From Trichuris trichiura (lineage: Eukaryota; Nematoda; Enoplea; Trichinellida; Trichuridae): a DNA stretch of 64,000 nucleotides. The DNA lies in NCBI GenBank assembly GCA_037903355.1, contig JBAJFE010000006.1:248001-312000 (forward strand), written 5' to 3'. Positions 14,010 to 25,579 of the stretch are shown here, piece by piece. Position 1 is the stretch's first letter, and each line of letters starts with the position of its first letter. The position numbers and the translations under genes are program-made. A model generated the notes under the pieces. It saw nothing but the letters and a program-made list of their open reading frames with translations, was not told where the DNA came from and did not search any database.

Positions 14010-16006
14010 GGCAGCTGATCTGATGCACTGAAAGTGAGGCGATCATAGTTAGATACTGCGCCTTAAGGTACATGTGATTTTAAAGCACGTTGTCCGTACG
14101 GTCTTTAAAGCGACAGCGTTTTGAATTTGCCGCTTTTTAGAATTACCTGCGAATCAGTTACCTTACAATGCGGTTTAGGATTTGTAGACTTTAAGTGGAC
14201 AAGAAATGTCAGTCGAAGAACCAGCTGCGCAAGCAGTGCGCTAACAACGTGAGGTAAGTCTCTTTTCAATGAATGTAATTCATTATATTTGTTTGCGTTA
14301 AAGCATACCAACAATGTAAGCAAGCTGAAACATCATATACGAGAAGTAGAATGATTACTTTGGGTTAAATGCATCTTATTTTAAATGCGAACATGCTCCC
14401 TCCGTGTTCTTGTTCCGAAGCATTTTATGTACTTTTCTGAGTTCAAAATCCCGTAGACCTGACTTCCAAGTCTCAACCTCTTTTGAGTCATTTCCTTTGT
14501 GCCCAAAAGTCGCGTCTGGAATCAATATCTTCTTGTTTGAATGCGCGCTTTTATTATTTGAAGATTTTGCGTGTCCACACTAGAGAAAATGTTCAGCGTC
14601 ATGCTTAAACTATTGCGAACCGCTGTGCGCGTATACCTACCGTAGTATAGTTGATTTGCAGGTTGTTATATATACTCAGAAGTTGCTGTCTTGTGAATCA
14701 TTTGATTGGTAAGCTACTTTAGTGGATTTCAAACTAATAGTTTACATGTAAAACCCGTTGGTGATAACAAAAGTTGCAGTTACTTAATTTCGGTACAAGG
14801 GCTCCAAAGAAAGCAAATAGGATCGCATTCGCGACGCTGTCAGCGTCAGACAACTGTGTATCGCCCGTTTTTAGTTCTTCTTTGTTGAAAATAGTAGCTG
14901 TCAATATTCGGAACGACTTATTTTGATAGAAAAGGCAATATGAACTGTCAGCTGTCGAGGCACCTTGATTAAACATTCCAATGACTAAGAATCCGCCTCG
15001 TTGGCGGCGGCTGAACTTATTGAACGCGAATGTAATGGTTCAGGTTTAATCATTAGTAGTAGTAACTTCTTCGAAAGAACGCACGGTAGAGGGCATGGTT
15101 ATGGCGCAGATATTTTTGATCACTCATCCTCCTTTTTGTTCGGAGGACGCTTTTTCTGCTGGCATCCCCACAAGTTATACAAACTCTTTTGTATTACCTG
15201 ACCTTATCGCCTCGACTAAAACCATTAGGATGCATACATACAGCCGTGTTGTAACGTTAAGCTTGCAAAAGCTACTGCATGGTGATTCATTTGATGAGAA
15301 ATGAGGTGAGTCTTTCTATCCTCTGTTGAATACAAAAAGGAGCAACTCTTTAGTTATGCATAAGACCAAGGACAAACCGCTCCTAAAAGCGGTATAATCT
15401 CTTTCGTTGGGACAAACACTAGCTTGCTAGTTATGATCGTCGCTCCATCTTTTGGGAATATTGGCCACCTGCAATAGAGCAGTAACTCAGTGTTCCAAAT
15501 TTCCTAATAAGCATTTAATGAACAAGCAAATGACGGTCAATCGATGTTGAAGCGGCAATGCGTCGTAGGAAAGTTAACTTGCTATCATGTTCGCCTTCAG
15601 CACCCCGCAGGTCCATTAATAGCGTTGGACTGGCGCGCATGCGATCAGTGGCCATTCATCTTCGTTTGAGAGGATTTCAGGGACGACCAGTGGACGCTTC
15701 GTATAGTCGCGACCGTTACGCGCTAATGGCAGAACCGGTTTTCAAACGAAGCTGTCCGCTTGAACGAACCGGCACCGGTTGACTGCAAAGGGACCGCAGC
15801 CGTTTGGCAGTCCGACTGCCCTGGGCAGCAGCCGGTCGCCGTTAGTCACCATCTTGAAAGGCAGTTTTTTAATCGACAGTCTGCAAACGCCTTTGGAAAA
15901 GAAGTCGGCCACGACAGTAACGAAATGAACATTTACTTCAACCGCGTATTGTACAGAAAACAACGTCTGTCACAGTAGAACAACGCGCGCTCTCGGTCAG
16001 CCATTT
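14010..16006. other. Intergenic, no gene seen
   Basis: The left part is AT-rich with no recognisable exon. The right part (about 15540-16000) is visibly more GC-rich with overlapping short open frames on both strands but no family signature. It may include the 3' UTR of the minus-strand LRR gene; an ATTAAA on the minus strand lies near 15868-15873. Confidence 0.45.
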
Positions 16007-17734
16007 TCAAAGACGCGTGCCAGCCGGCTGACGACGCAATGTTGACCCGATACCTTGATCACTCCGACAGCAAGCAGTTGGCGGAGGGGGAGGAGGAGGA
16101 GGAGGAAGAGGCAGTCGCCACAGTGATTCCTCGTTCAGCGAGTAGGCACCGGTGTAATAGTAATGATTACCATACCTCGGCCATTGCGACGACGTTGACG
16201 ACGAGTGGTCTGACGGTTGGCCATTTGGCGAGTAGGCATAAAGAAGTGACTCCTTATGAGTCTTTTCGTAGTACGAAGAGGGTGGAGCCACCATAGCTCG
16301 TTCGTAGAAACCAGCCTTTCTACCAGACTTTGTACCGAAGCACCTCCTGTAGCGCATGAGCAATAGTATAACAACCGTTAGCAGCATGAACAAGGCCGTC
16401 AGCAGCAGAGATACAATCATCGGGAGACGAGTCGAAGATGAACAGTTGTAGGCGTCCTGCTGCAAACTGACCAGAGCATTTCCAACCATCGCCTTGGGAC
16501 CCGCGCAGACGCAATCCGGTTGAGGGTCTTGAACGTTGGCGTATATTTGCCGAAGTACGGAACCAATCCAGAGCATTTGGCAATCACATTGCCACGGGTT
16601 GCCCCGAAGGTCCAACTCAGTCAGCTGACTCCACGGCAGCAAATTTTTTGGCAACCGGGTGAGATTGTTGCCAAATAAATAAACCTGTCTTAGCGCCATT
16701 CGGGCGTCCGTCTCGAATGCGAGCGGATGAAATTGGCCCAGCGCGGGATTTTCGGCAAGAATGAGAGTTTCCAAGTCGAATAGACCGGAGAAGGCGTTCA
16801 AATTGATCGTCTTAAGGTAGGGGCACTTGGTAATGACCAGTTGGGTCAAACGCGACAAACCCTCAAAGCAGCTAGTCGCCAGTTCGTCGAATGGATTGTC
16901 GCTTATGGTCAGCAAACTCAAATCGCTTAGAGGTCGAAAGCTTAGGGTGGGTATCCGATTTAAACGATTTCGATCCAAGTGCAAATGGCCAATGCTACTC
17001 AGGCCAGAAAAGGCGTCTTCCTCGATGCTTTCCAAACGGTTCCCTGCCATATTGAGCACTTCCAACTGATGCAAAGTAGAGAAGCAATACGCCGGCAGTG
17101 TGCTGACGTGATTGTCGCTGAGGTCAAGTAGTTTAAGCGCTCTAAGGTCTCGAAACGGTTGGCTAATTATTGAACCAAGCTGGTTATCTTGCAAGTGAAG
17201 CTCCTTTACTTTAGCGAGACCGGTGAAGGCTCCCGGTGCGATCGAGCCTACAAAATTCGTCGACAAATTCAGCGCCTCCAGATTGGCCATGTCCGAGAAA
17301 ACGGCTGTCGGTAAACGCGTCAATTCGTTGTCGCCAAGGTCGAGCAGTTTCAAAGCGCCCAGTCCGCTGAAAGTCTCAGCGCCAATGTCATTCAGCCGGT
17401 TGGCGCCTAGCTTCAGTACCCGCAGTTTGTGCAACTTGTAGAATGCTCCGGCGGCTATTGACTGAATGCGGTTAGAAGACATGTCTAAATATTCCAACTC
17501 GGCGTAGAAGCCAAGCTCGTCGCCCGTCACTTCCGCAATGATATTATGTGATAGGGTCAGCGACCGGATTCGCGGGTTGAGAAGAATCGGCACACTGGAA
17601 AGCCCCGCTCGGCTGCAGTTCACGGTCAGCGTATCCTGGTTGCACTGGCAGCCGGTTGGGCAAAAGCATCGGATCACTCGCCAAAGCATCACCGTTGCAA
17701 CAAGGAGCAGACTAGTCATGGCGTTGCATCTCAT
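16007..17734 (-). CDS. Leucine-rich-repeat transmembrane protein
   Basis: Single intronless frame of 575 residues. It has a signal peptide (to about residue 23), an LRR N-cap CPTGCQCNQDTLTVNC, about 13 LRRs of 24 residues (such as LEYLDMSSNRIQSIAAGAF), a C-cap with NPWQCDCQMLW and a matching CVC...NC, a membrane helix (SLLLTALFMLLTVVILLLM, about 437-460), and a roughly 115-residue cytoplasmic tail with several Tyr and a run of nine prolines. This is the architecture of neuronal or epithelial LRR receptors such as Capricious/Tartan or DMA-1. It probably acts in adhesion, guidance or secretion control at the cell surface; no ortholog is named with certainty. A T-rich AG at 17749-17748, just upstream of the ATG, could accept a 5' UTR exon or a spliced leader. 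It is the only large gene here without introns. Confidence 0.9.
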   Translation of the reverse strand: MRCNAMTSLLLVATVMLWRVIRCFCPTGCQCNQDTLTVNCSRAGLSSVPILLNPRIRSLTLSHNIIAEVTGDELGFYAELEYLDMSSNRIQSIAAGAFYKLHKLRVLKLGANRLNDIGAETFSGLGALKLLDLGDNELTRLPTAVFSDMANLEALNLSTNFVGSIAPGAFTGLAKVKELHLQDNQLGSIISQPFRDLRALKLLDLSDNHVSTLPAYCFSTLHQLEVLNMAGNRLESIEEDAFSGLSSIGHLHLDRNRLNRIPTLSFRPLSDLSLLTISDNPFDELATSCFEGLSRLTQLVITKCPYLKTINLNAFSGLFDLETLILAENPALGQFHPLAFETDARMALRQVYLFGNNLTRLPKNLLPWSQLTELDLRGNPWQCDCQMLWIGSVLRQIYANVQDPQPDCVCAGPKAMVGNALVSLQQDAYNCSSSTRLPMIVSLLLTALFMLLTVVILLLMRYRRCFGTKSGRKAGFYERAMVAPPSSYYEKTHKESLLYAYSPNGQPSDHSSSTSSQWPRYGNHYYYTGAYSLNEESLWRLPLPPPPPPPPPTACCRSDQGIGSTLRRQPAGTRL

Positions 17735-20700
17735 TCCGAAACCCTAAAAATTCAAATTTTGAATTATCCTAAACAGAGAGAAACAGGAAAAGACAAGACG
17801 GACAGACAGACATACGAATAAACTGAGAAAAATTTTTAGGCTCACTTCTGCAGCCTCTGATGCTGCCGTTACGCACGAATCAGGTCAGCCTGCTGTTGCG
17901 AAGGGCAACTTTGAAGATTTATTGACACCAATCAGGACGTGTTTAACAGGAGAAATGGGCAATTTTCTGTACTACAAACGACTATCAATACTGTACGTCG
18001 CTGAGCGAATGCGCTATAGGTCTATTATCTGTCTTCATTGCTCCTTAAAGAGTGAGCGCAAACGAAGATCCGTCATCGAAGCAGCTGCAGGTATTCCGGT
18101 CTGTCACCTTCCAGGATAGGTCGACCAAATGGACTCAAAACTCAAAGGACGCATCTGCTTCCTTAGCCGCAATAATGGTGTGCCCGAGTGGGCATAATTG
18201 TCCGCAAAAGCGATTAGGTCCGACCGAGTGGTCACGTCACGCCGAGGCGGCCTAGTCGACTGGTGACCGCTGGTCAAATATTTGCGCAGAGTCGGTAGCC
18301 AACGGCTACTCGAACGCTTGACCGGCCCTGCTACCGCCAGTGATGAAAAAAAGTGCTAGCCGGACGAGTGTTTACGCCTTTGCGGTAGCTCTTATTTTGC
18401 CAGCTGGCCGGTGCCCTCTGGATACACGATGCCGAGAAGGTCATCGAGTGCACCATTGGCAAGTTGCTAACGCGTCTCAATCTAGCCATCAAGCCGCCCC
18501 CGCCATAGAGGAAAAAAGGTAAATCTTATTCAGCTGTTCTTATCCCTGCTTGCAAACAATAAGCAGTCTCAAAAAAGACATCCTTGAATGTTCATTAACG
18601 CGGCTTAGAGATAGCTTACCGTCTGCACTCCTATACTTCAGTTCCTCTTTACTAGCTATGATCTGGCAGGCAAACGTAGTCAACAGGTTCGGCCGGAAGC
18701 AGGTGATTCCTAACAAGGCGGCATCCAAACTGACCACTACGACAGTGGACGTCGGATTGGATGACCGACCGGCAAATGACCTCAGTCGACGATATGCTGC
18801 TGTCCCGTTGTGCGCAAGCACGCCGCTGGGATAGTGCTCCCATAAAGGTGTCCATTGTTTCGTATCCAATGGCGACGTACAGGAGCCAGCTGAGAAACAA
18901 AGATTCAAGCGCCCCGTGGTCTCCGTCCGCGGCGGATGATTTATTCCTTGAGACCAACCGGCTCCGGCGGCCCTCCCTTATCGCTGGCGCCGGCCGACAA
19001 TTAGCTGTCGTAAATTTAGGGCCATTGTAGCTTATGGCTCTAAAGTTGACAGATGGTTGCAGACTGACCTTTAGTGGCCACCGACCACTAGCAGAGAGAG
19101 ACGGCAACGACAACGGTAAACAGCAGCCGACGGACGCCAACTGCAGGACTCTTCTCGTTGCCGTATTTTGTGAAGGACCACTGATTCGAAGTTAATCGAA
19201 TGAGCGGTTATTGAAAAGTGGCGCCCAAATAGGGCTTCCCGCCCTTAAGCCAGGAAATCAATGCCAACAGTGAAGAATTGCCGGTCGCGCCAGCGTTCAA
19301 AGCATGCTTTGCCCAATAGCGACTATCAACGATTTCGAAAAATGAATGTGACGCAGACTAAGTCGGCGACGCGTCGTTGAATCACCGAACAAAACGTAAA
19401 ACAAACAGAAAACATGAATGACGACGGCTTCTTACCAAGGCTGGTGATGTAGGAGGACAGGTATTAGAGAGAGAGCGTTGATGAGAAGTCAATTGCCACT
19501 GCTGTTGAGCAAATGGCGCGTCGGTTGGGGGCCCAAATCCCCACAGGAGCAGTCGATGTGACGCTGACAAGGATCAGGGGAAGAGATGAGTCGATTGGCC
19601 GACGGTATCAGCCTAAGCCGCAAAGAGCTGAATGGCAGCCGCAGCTGGTGCTTTTATGGACGCTCTCTGACCGACAGACTCTTCCATGCTGAGCTTTCCG
19701 ATCAAATTATCCTATCATTGGATGACACAAGAAGGGAAGAACGAAATCAATGCGATTGAGTCGTCTATGGAAGTTTGACAACTCGATCACCCTTTTCAGT
19801 ACGCTTGCTTCTCTGTTCGCAGGGGAAGTATGCTCCACAACGGTGATCGCTTCGAAAGTTTATACTATTTCCACGATTATCAGCAGCGGAGGGGTAAAAG
19901 TGGGCTAAGCTGGTCTTAGCAAAGAGGCCAGTCAAGGTCGTCCAGATAATATTCCTTTGCTGACCACCATTCAATGGTATCAGGTGCCCATTAGCAGCTT
20001 TGTTCGCTAGTCGTTTTTCTCCAATTTCAACTACTGATGGCGCCAAGTAACGACAATCCCGATTGAACGTTCCGCTAAGAGACCCGCGTTTTTCACTGTG
20101 CCTTTAAATAGTTCGACGCTGACGTAGGTCTACTTAGGCAGTTTAGCGGAGCGTACACCTCCGGCCGCTTCGTTCAACGGATTCATCCAAGCGCTCAGCG
20201 CTTATTTTGTTGGCCACTGTTTCAGCAACGATTATCCAAGATAATCTGACACGCTGTTGCGACCTTCGACCGCCTCAACAAGTTGAATGGACAAACAGCG
20301 TTGCCAGGACAAAAATGGACAGCCACCTGCTCGTTGGCTGATCCCATTGTACGATTACAATGGCGGACGGAGGAGTAGGGTGCTGACCCTCTTTAGTCGA
20401 TGGAATCAAGCCAACTTGCCGACCGCATAGACGCCAGCGGAAAAATGCGACTAAACGCTGTGCGTCTCCATTTACGAGTCGTCGCACCGTCTGTCGCTCT
20501 CAGCTGGACCGTTATATATTGTCTCTTTGCAAAGCGCCGAGATGGGACGGAAGATAAATTCATCCTTAATGTTCCCTATCAGCGGAAGGTCAGTGCTAAT
20601 CCGCGGCTTGTGATGTCCTCCATGCCGGTGGGTGAAGTTGGCAATGGTCGTGAGAAGGCCACCGGCAAGCAGTCATTCGTCAACCGTAATAATCGAATTG

Positions 20701-22224
20701 GTTGCGCGACGAATGTTTTTGGAGGAAAAATGACCGGAAGAGCCTTTGTCATGAACGAACTATCGACAAGACGTAATCGATTAATGGTGGCGCAATTTCC
20801 CTAATGCGGTGCGCAAAATGGGAATGCGCAGTTGTTGAAGCGATTGCCCAATGTCTTAATGCAATTACGCAACACGTTGTTGTGGAATAATTGATGAAAA
20901 CGGAAAACGAACTCTTTTCCATATTTGGTACAAAATCCGCGAGAGGGAGGGCTATTACAGTGTTGTGTGCTTGCTTAATGGCCCATGAAATTAATGCATC
21001 TCGTCTTGCTAGGGAACCGCCCAAAGAAGGTGCAGTTGCGTACCTTTGCTGAATTATTAATACCACCTGTTGCCAACTGTTAGTGAACGAAATCACTGCT
21101 TGCTTGTACAGCGAGGCTGTTGCCGGCACGAATTAAGGCAGCATCTTTTTAGACAAACATTGCGGTGGTACCTTTCGATCCCTGCGTGAATCAGCTTTGT
21201 TTATTTTGCTAACGCGTTTTCTACATATTGTAAATTCTTCTTTTCTTTACAAGCGAATCCATAGTTTACACTATGCGCGGCAACGTTCGGTGTGATCTTT
21301 ACAACGTCGTATAATGCATGTCGTCAAGCGGCACAAGGTTACAAGCAAAGTGAATAACATGAATAAGCTTTCTGCGGAGTTGCATTAACGAGAAAAGCGC
21401 CACTGCAATGGGACAGCGAACTGCTGAGGACGTCATTTCATTTTTAACAACTGTCATTCATTACTTAACAGATTACCTTCCTCAGCCAACCTCCCGCTCT
21501 CTCCAAGTTGCCTTTCCCCTCTGCCTCTCTCTCTCTCTCTCATCTATCTGCAAAATCTTATTAGCACAGCTGTTAAAATAAATGAACAAAAAGTCAATGC
21601 CTTGTGAATATTGATTAAAATGGCTGCCTGTGATGTGCTGTATTTTGAGGCGACAAATGACAGTGAGAAAAAGTAGTTGAAGTCAACTATTGATCGAAAA
21701 TGGACAAGTACTACCTCTTCTCTGTTTGGAATCGTCGCCTTTCCTAAAGGCAGATTGTTCGAGCGACCTGCCAAGTCGTCAAGCAATTTTAAAACTGCAG
21801 ATCCATCATCTTTTGCGCTGCGGGAAAAATGCTATCAGAAGTCAAATGGGAACCGTTATTCCAAGTCGGTTTTTACCATGAACTTTTGCTTCTTTCGCAG
21901 ATACGCTTTTGCAAAAACTAAATTTTTCCTATTTCATTAGTTTTTCCTTGTTCTGCTTTTATCCGCGCTTTTAGATTTCATTTTTTATCTTTAGTGTGGG
22001 TTTTTTCAAGATTGTGGCTGTTTACGCAAGCTGAGCGTACTGTACCTATGTTAAATGTGCGTTTGTTCTTATCTTTTGCTAAAATGGCCCTTCCCGCTAA
22101 CCATGATACGCCGCAGGCGTTTTACCTGCCAGATTGGAAAACAGACAAAATTCCTCAAAGCAAATACTAGTGCTGTCGAAAGTTAAGGTTCATTTTTTTC
22201 TATTGTACCTACTCATTTTTTAAA
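17735..22224. other. Long intergenic spacer, partly GC-richer
   Basis: No gene is recognised. About 17,900-20,900 looks clearly more GC-rich than its flanks by eye and holds several open frames of 60-160 codons on both strands. None has a known domain, good start context or splice pattern. A CT microsatellite lies at about 21522-21543. The block could be regulatory, an old repeat, or an unrecognised lineage-specific gene. Confidence 0.4.
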
Positions 22225-22394
22225 TACAGTAAAACCCCCGTAAGTAACCCAACGGACTGGGAAAAACTGGTCAACATAGAGGAGGTGGGTATACGTGGCT
22301 CGGCCAACATGCAGACAAATCAACTGGCCAAAATTCGGTCAACTTAGGGAGCTGTCACTATATAGGAGTGGTCAACTTCATGGGTTTTACTGTA
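22225..22394. mobile_element. Pogo/Tc1-like MITE, 170 bp
   Basis: The element has 13-base perfect terminal inverted repeats, TACAGTAAAACCC at the left and its complement at the right. Just inside are sub-terminal GGTCAAC motifs repeated several times in the right half. The CAGTAAAACCC end and the TA borders are typical of pogo/Tigger-type MITEs. There is no coding capacity, so any movement would need a transposase from elsewhere. Confidence 0.8.
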
Positions 22395-25300
22395 GTACAT
22401 TGCACCATTTGAATCTGTGTCATAAAAACTTTTGGACATACGAAACGGCATGCCATTAAGCAACATTGTCCATATTGCTTTTGCAATCGTTACTGTTGCC
22501 GGAAGCCGCCTGGGTTAAACTCTGTTTTAACCTACTAAAATACTCAAATAGTCCGTTTTTGTTGCTTCAACAAATAATAAACAGTTACTCTGCTTGCTTT
22601 GCCCCGTTCGGTATTGTTTATACAGGCTAATAGTGAGTGCGAGAAGTAGAAAACTTTAAACGAACGGTAGTTAGCTGACGTAAAATTACTGATGCTCAGG
22701 GAGAGTTGGCGCTCTTGTCAGTTTACCACCGTTTTTCAAGAGTTCAATTACGATGATTTTGGTTACGACGACTTTTGGCATGACAAAAGAGTAAAACACG
22801 CATTCTGATGCAAAACTAGTGCTGTTGTTTTTAATTTTGCAGCGTTTTAGGCAGCCACTGTTTTCGCATACGTCATTATCTCTAGTAATTCAAGCTTCAA
22901 ATTAATTTTTTTTTCACTGACTTATCTTTCATTCCACTAATACCATTTTGCCTAAATGCTAGGGTATTCATTCGGTTTGCATTGGCTATTTGTACGTGCA
23001 ATGAAGTGCCCATATGTCAGTGCGAGTAAAAAAACCAGTTATTGTCCGTTTGTACGCACAATAGTTTGTCGAACACAATAGGTGAAAGACCGTAAGGTAC
23101 AGGGATGGGCGTAGACCTTACGATTGAACTTTCGCTGGCAAATGAAACAGAAATATTCTGAGGACTTCATCGACCTATTGCGCATACAAACAGGGTAATA
23201 AACCGTTTCTTTGCTCGTACAAGACAGGACCCGTTATTAAGTATTGTATGTTCACGCTGCCCAAATAATTATGTATGTCTGTAACCTATTTCAGTTCCCA
23301 TCCATTCTTTCGAATCTGCAATGACTAGAAGCGAAATACTTTATTATGGCTTTCACAACGTCTAAATTTCAAATCTACATAGAAGGAAACAACATGCCTT
23401 TCTGCAGTGTGAATGCAGCTGGCAATTCAAGCTTCGTAGATTGATCTTGACAAAATGAAAACAGGTTGCAGAGAGTAGCGCTTGGAAAAGGCTGTACTAA
23501 AATTAAGGTGGCGCACTGCCGCATTCCATGCGTTGTGTTCTGAAAATTAGTGAAAAGAAGACCTAGATAAAAGTAAATGAGTGGCTGTGCCGTTCTGCTG
23601 AAACTGTTAACCTAGCTCGAAATCATCCTGGTCGCTGATTTCCTGCTTCTGGCACAGAGTACAGGTTTGGTGAGTTCCGTATTCTCTATATAAAAATTTT
23701 AAAAAGTTTTATTTTCTCAGATTATCTTCAAAAGCCTTGCTGTTATTTAACTTCAGTGTTTAGCGGGATTTTGCTACCTGCCTGCGCAGTGTCGCTACTC
23801 ATCCGAAAGGCTAAGCAGAAATTCTTAATTTCCAAGTTGTTTGTTAGGATTTTATTACCGACTTGGGGTACTACTGTAACTTTGAAATTGGAACTTGCCG
23901 TTGAGCCCCTAAAGTCGGCAGCAAAATTCCGACAAACAACTTCGAAGTTAGAATTTCTCGCTTAACCACTCGGACTGGCATTAGAAGCTCGCAAATCGGT
24001 AGCAAAATCTTGATAAACAGCTTTGAAATTAAAATTTGCCGATCAGTCTTTCAAATAGCAGCAAAATGCTCTCCAAAGGGACGTTCTCGGATCGAACTGG
24101 CCTTATCAACATTACGGAACGAAGTGGCTGAAGTTTTCAGATACAGATCATGGTTTTTCTAAAAAGTTTAAACGGTTTAAGGATAATGTCAACATTCAGT
24201 TAAACTCAGTCAAAAAATTATTGCTTAATCCACATTGCCCTGTAAATGCGGCTTCTTTTTGTTCTGAAAAATATTATCATTCCAAGTGAGCTAACTATCT
24301 CTGTAGCTGCATGAATTTCACCGTTTTTTAGCTCGAAGATTGCTTCAACGTGACTAGGCGAATTTCAATATTATAATACAAGTAAACTCAGCACTTGCGA
24401 GATTAGGTTGCCTACATTCCATTGTTGGGAAATAAAGTACAGATTGCTCGCTGTACTGACATCTATTTTGCGTATAAGAATGAAACTTCGAATATTTGCA
24501 AGTGTCTTCGATGATGTTTTTTCACCTAAAACTTCTGTAAGTCTTACGGAGTACGAAAGCAGCAAGAGTGCTTGAATCTTAAATGGTTTTCAGGTACTGG
24601 TTATTCATAATAGCCAGTTTATCACTATTGGCTTGCGAACGGTGGAAGGAAAATATGACTTGCGTATCGTAGATATCGGAAACACCCTTTAGGCACCGTA
24701 AAGGCTCCCAAGCAACAATCGTAACAGAAAGCTTAAGATGGCATACGGTAGTTATTTCACTGGTTTGCATGAAGTCCTCAAATAGCCAATTAAAAACACG
24801 TCGGCAAGACTTCTTTTTCCGATAAACGTGAGCACAAAAGTATTACAAAAAAAATGTTCCTTTGCAGTAATAAATTTATTCAAGTTCGGTCCTACGGTAC
24901 TAATGGCGCGCAGGTAAGCGGCAAAATTTCCGCGCTTACTTCGTCCTAACAAATTAATTTACCATGTCAGTTTGCTTGAATCAGTGCAAAGCGCTTCATT
25001 TATGCAATCATGTAATATACGGAACCGCTGATTTACGAGAATGCTCTAGCACAGAAGTTAGTTATGAACGACGCTTTCATTAAAAGCTGCAAAATACTCT
25101 TAGTCGCCACATTTTATTATAATTTTTCAGTGGTTATGGTTTTCTAAAGACCGTTTTTCAATTTTAAGCAGCTATTCTCTAAACGAAAAGTGCGTCTTTT
25201 AAAATGTATTCACGATCATTTATTAACAAGTCAAGGCAATGGTAAAATTTTCTTTTAAATTGATCGCCTCAAGTATAAAATAGCGAAATTAATAAAGTAA

Positions 25301-25579
25301 TTTACGGACGAAGCCAACTCATTTCATAAAGATAGACTTACTTGGGTTCCAGAACAGCGTAAGCATTTTTTTCCTTAAATTTCGTAATCTTTTCCAGTTT
25401 CATATTACTTCCTTCTAGTAGCTGGTGAAAACGCGACTTTTTCAGGCGCAATACGGAATACGAAATATCTGCATTTGTCGACAAACCTGCGCAGCAAGTT
25501 GTACTGTGAATTTTTTCTTTTGAAAGTGTTTGCATGATTGTCATTTGGAGCTTTGTCGTCCATGACCATTGGCTCCAGT
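22395..25579. other. Intergenic, no gene seen
   Basis: AT-rich spacer leading to the CYLD promoter. Short frames at 23756-23965, 24371-24952 and 25338-25836 lack any family signal; the last is antisense to CYLD exons 1-2. Confidence 0.5.
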
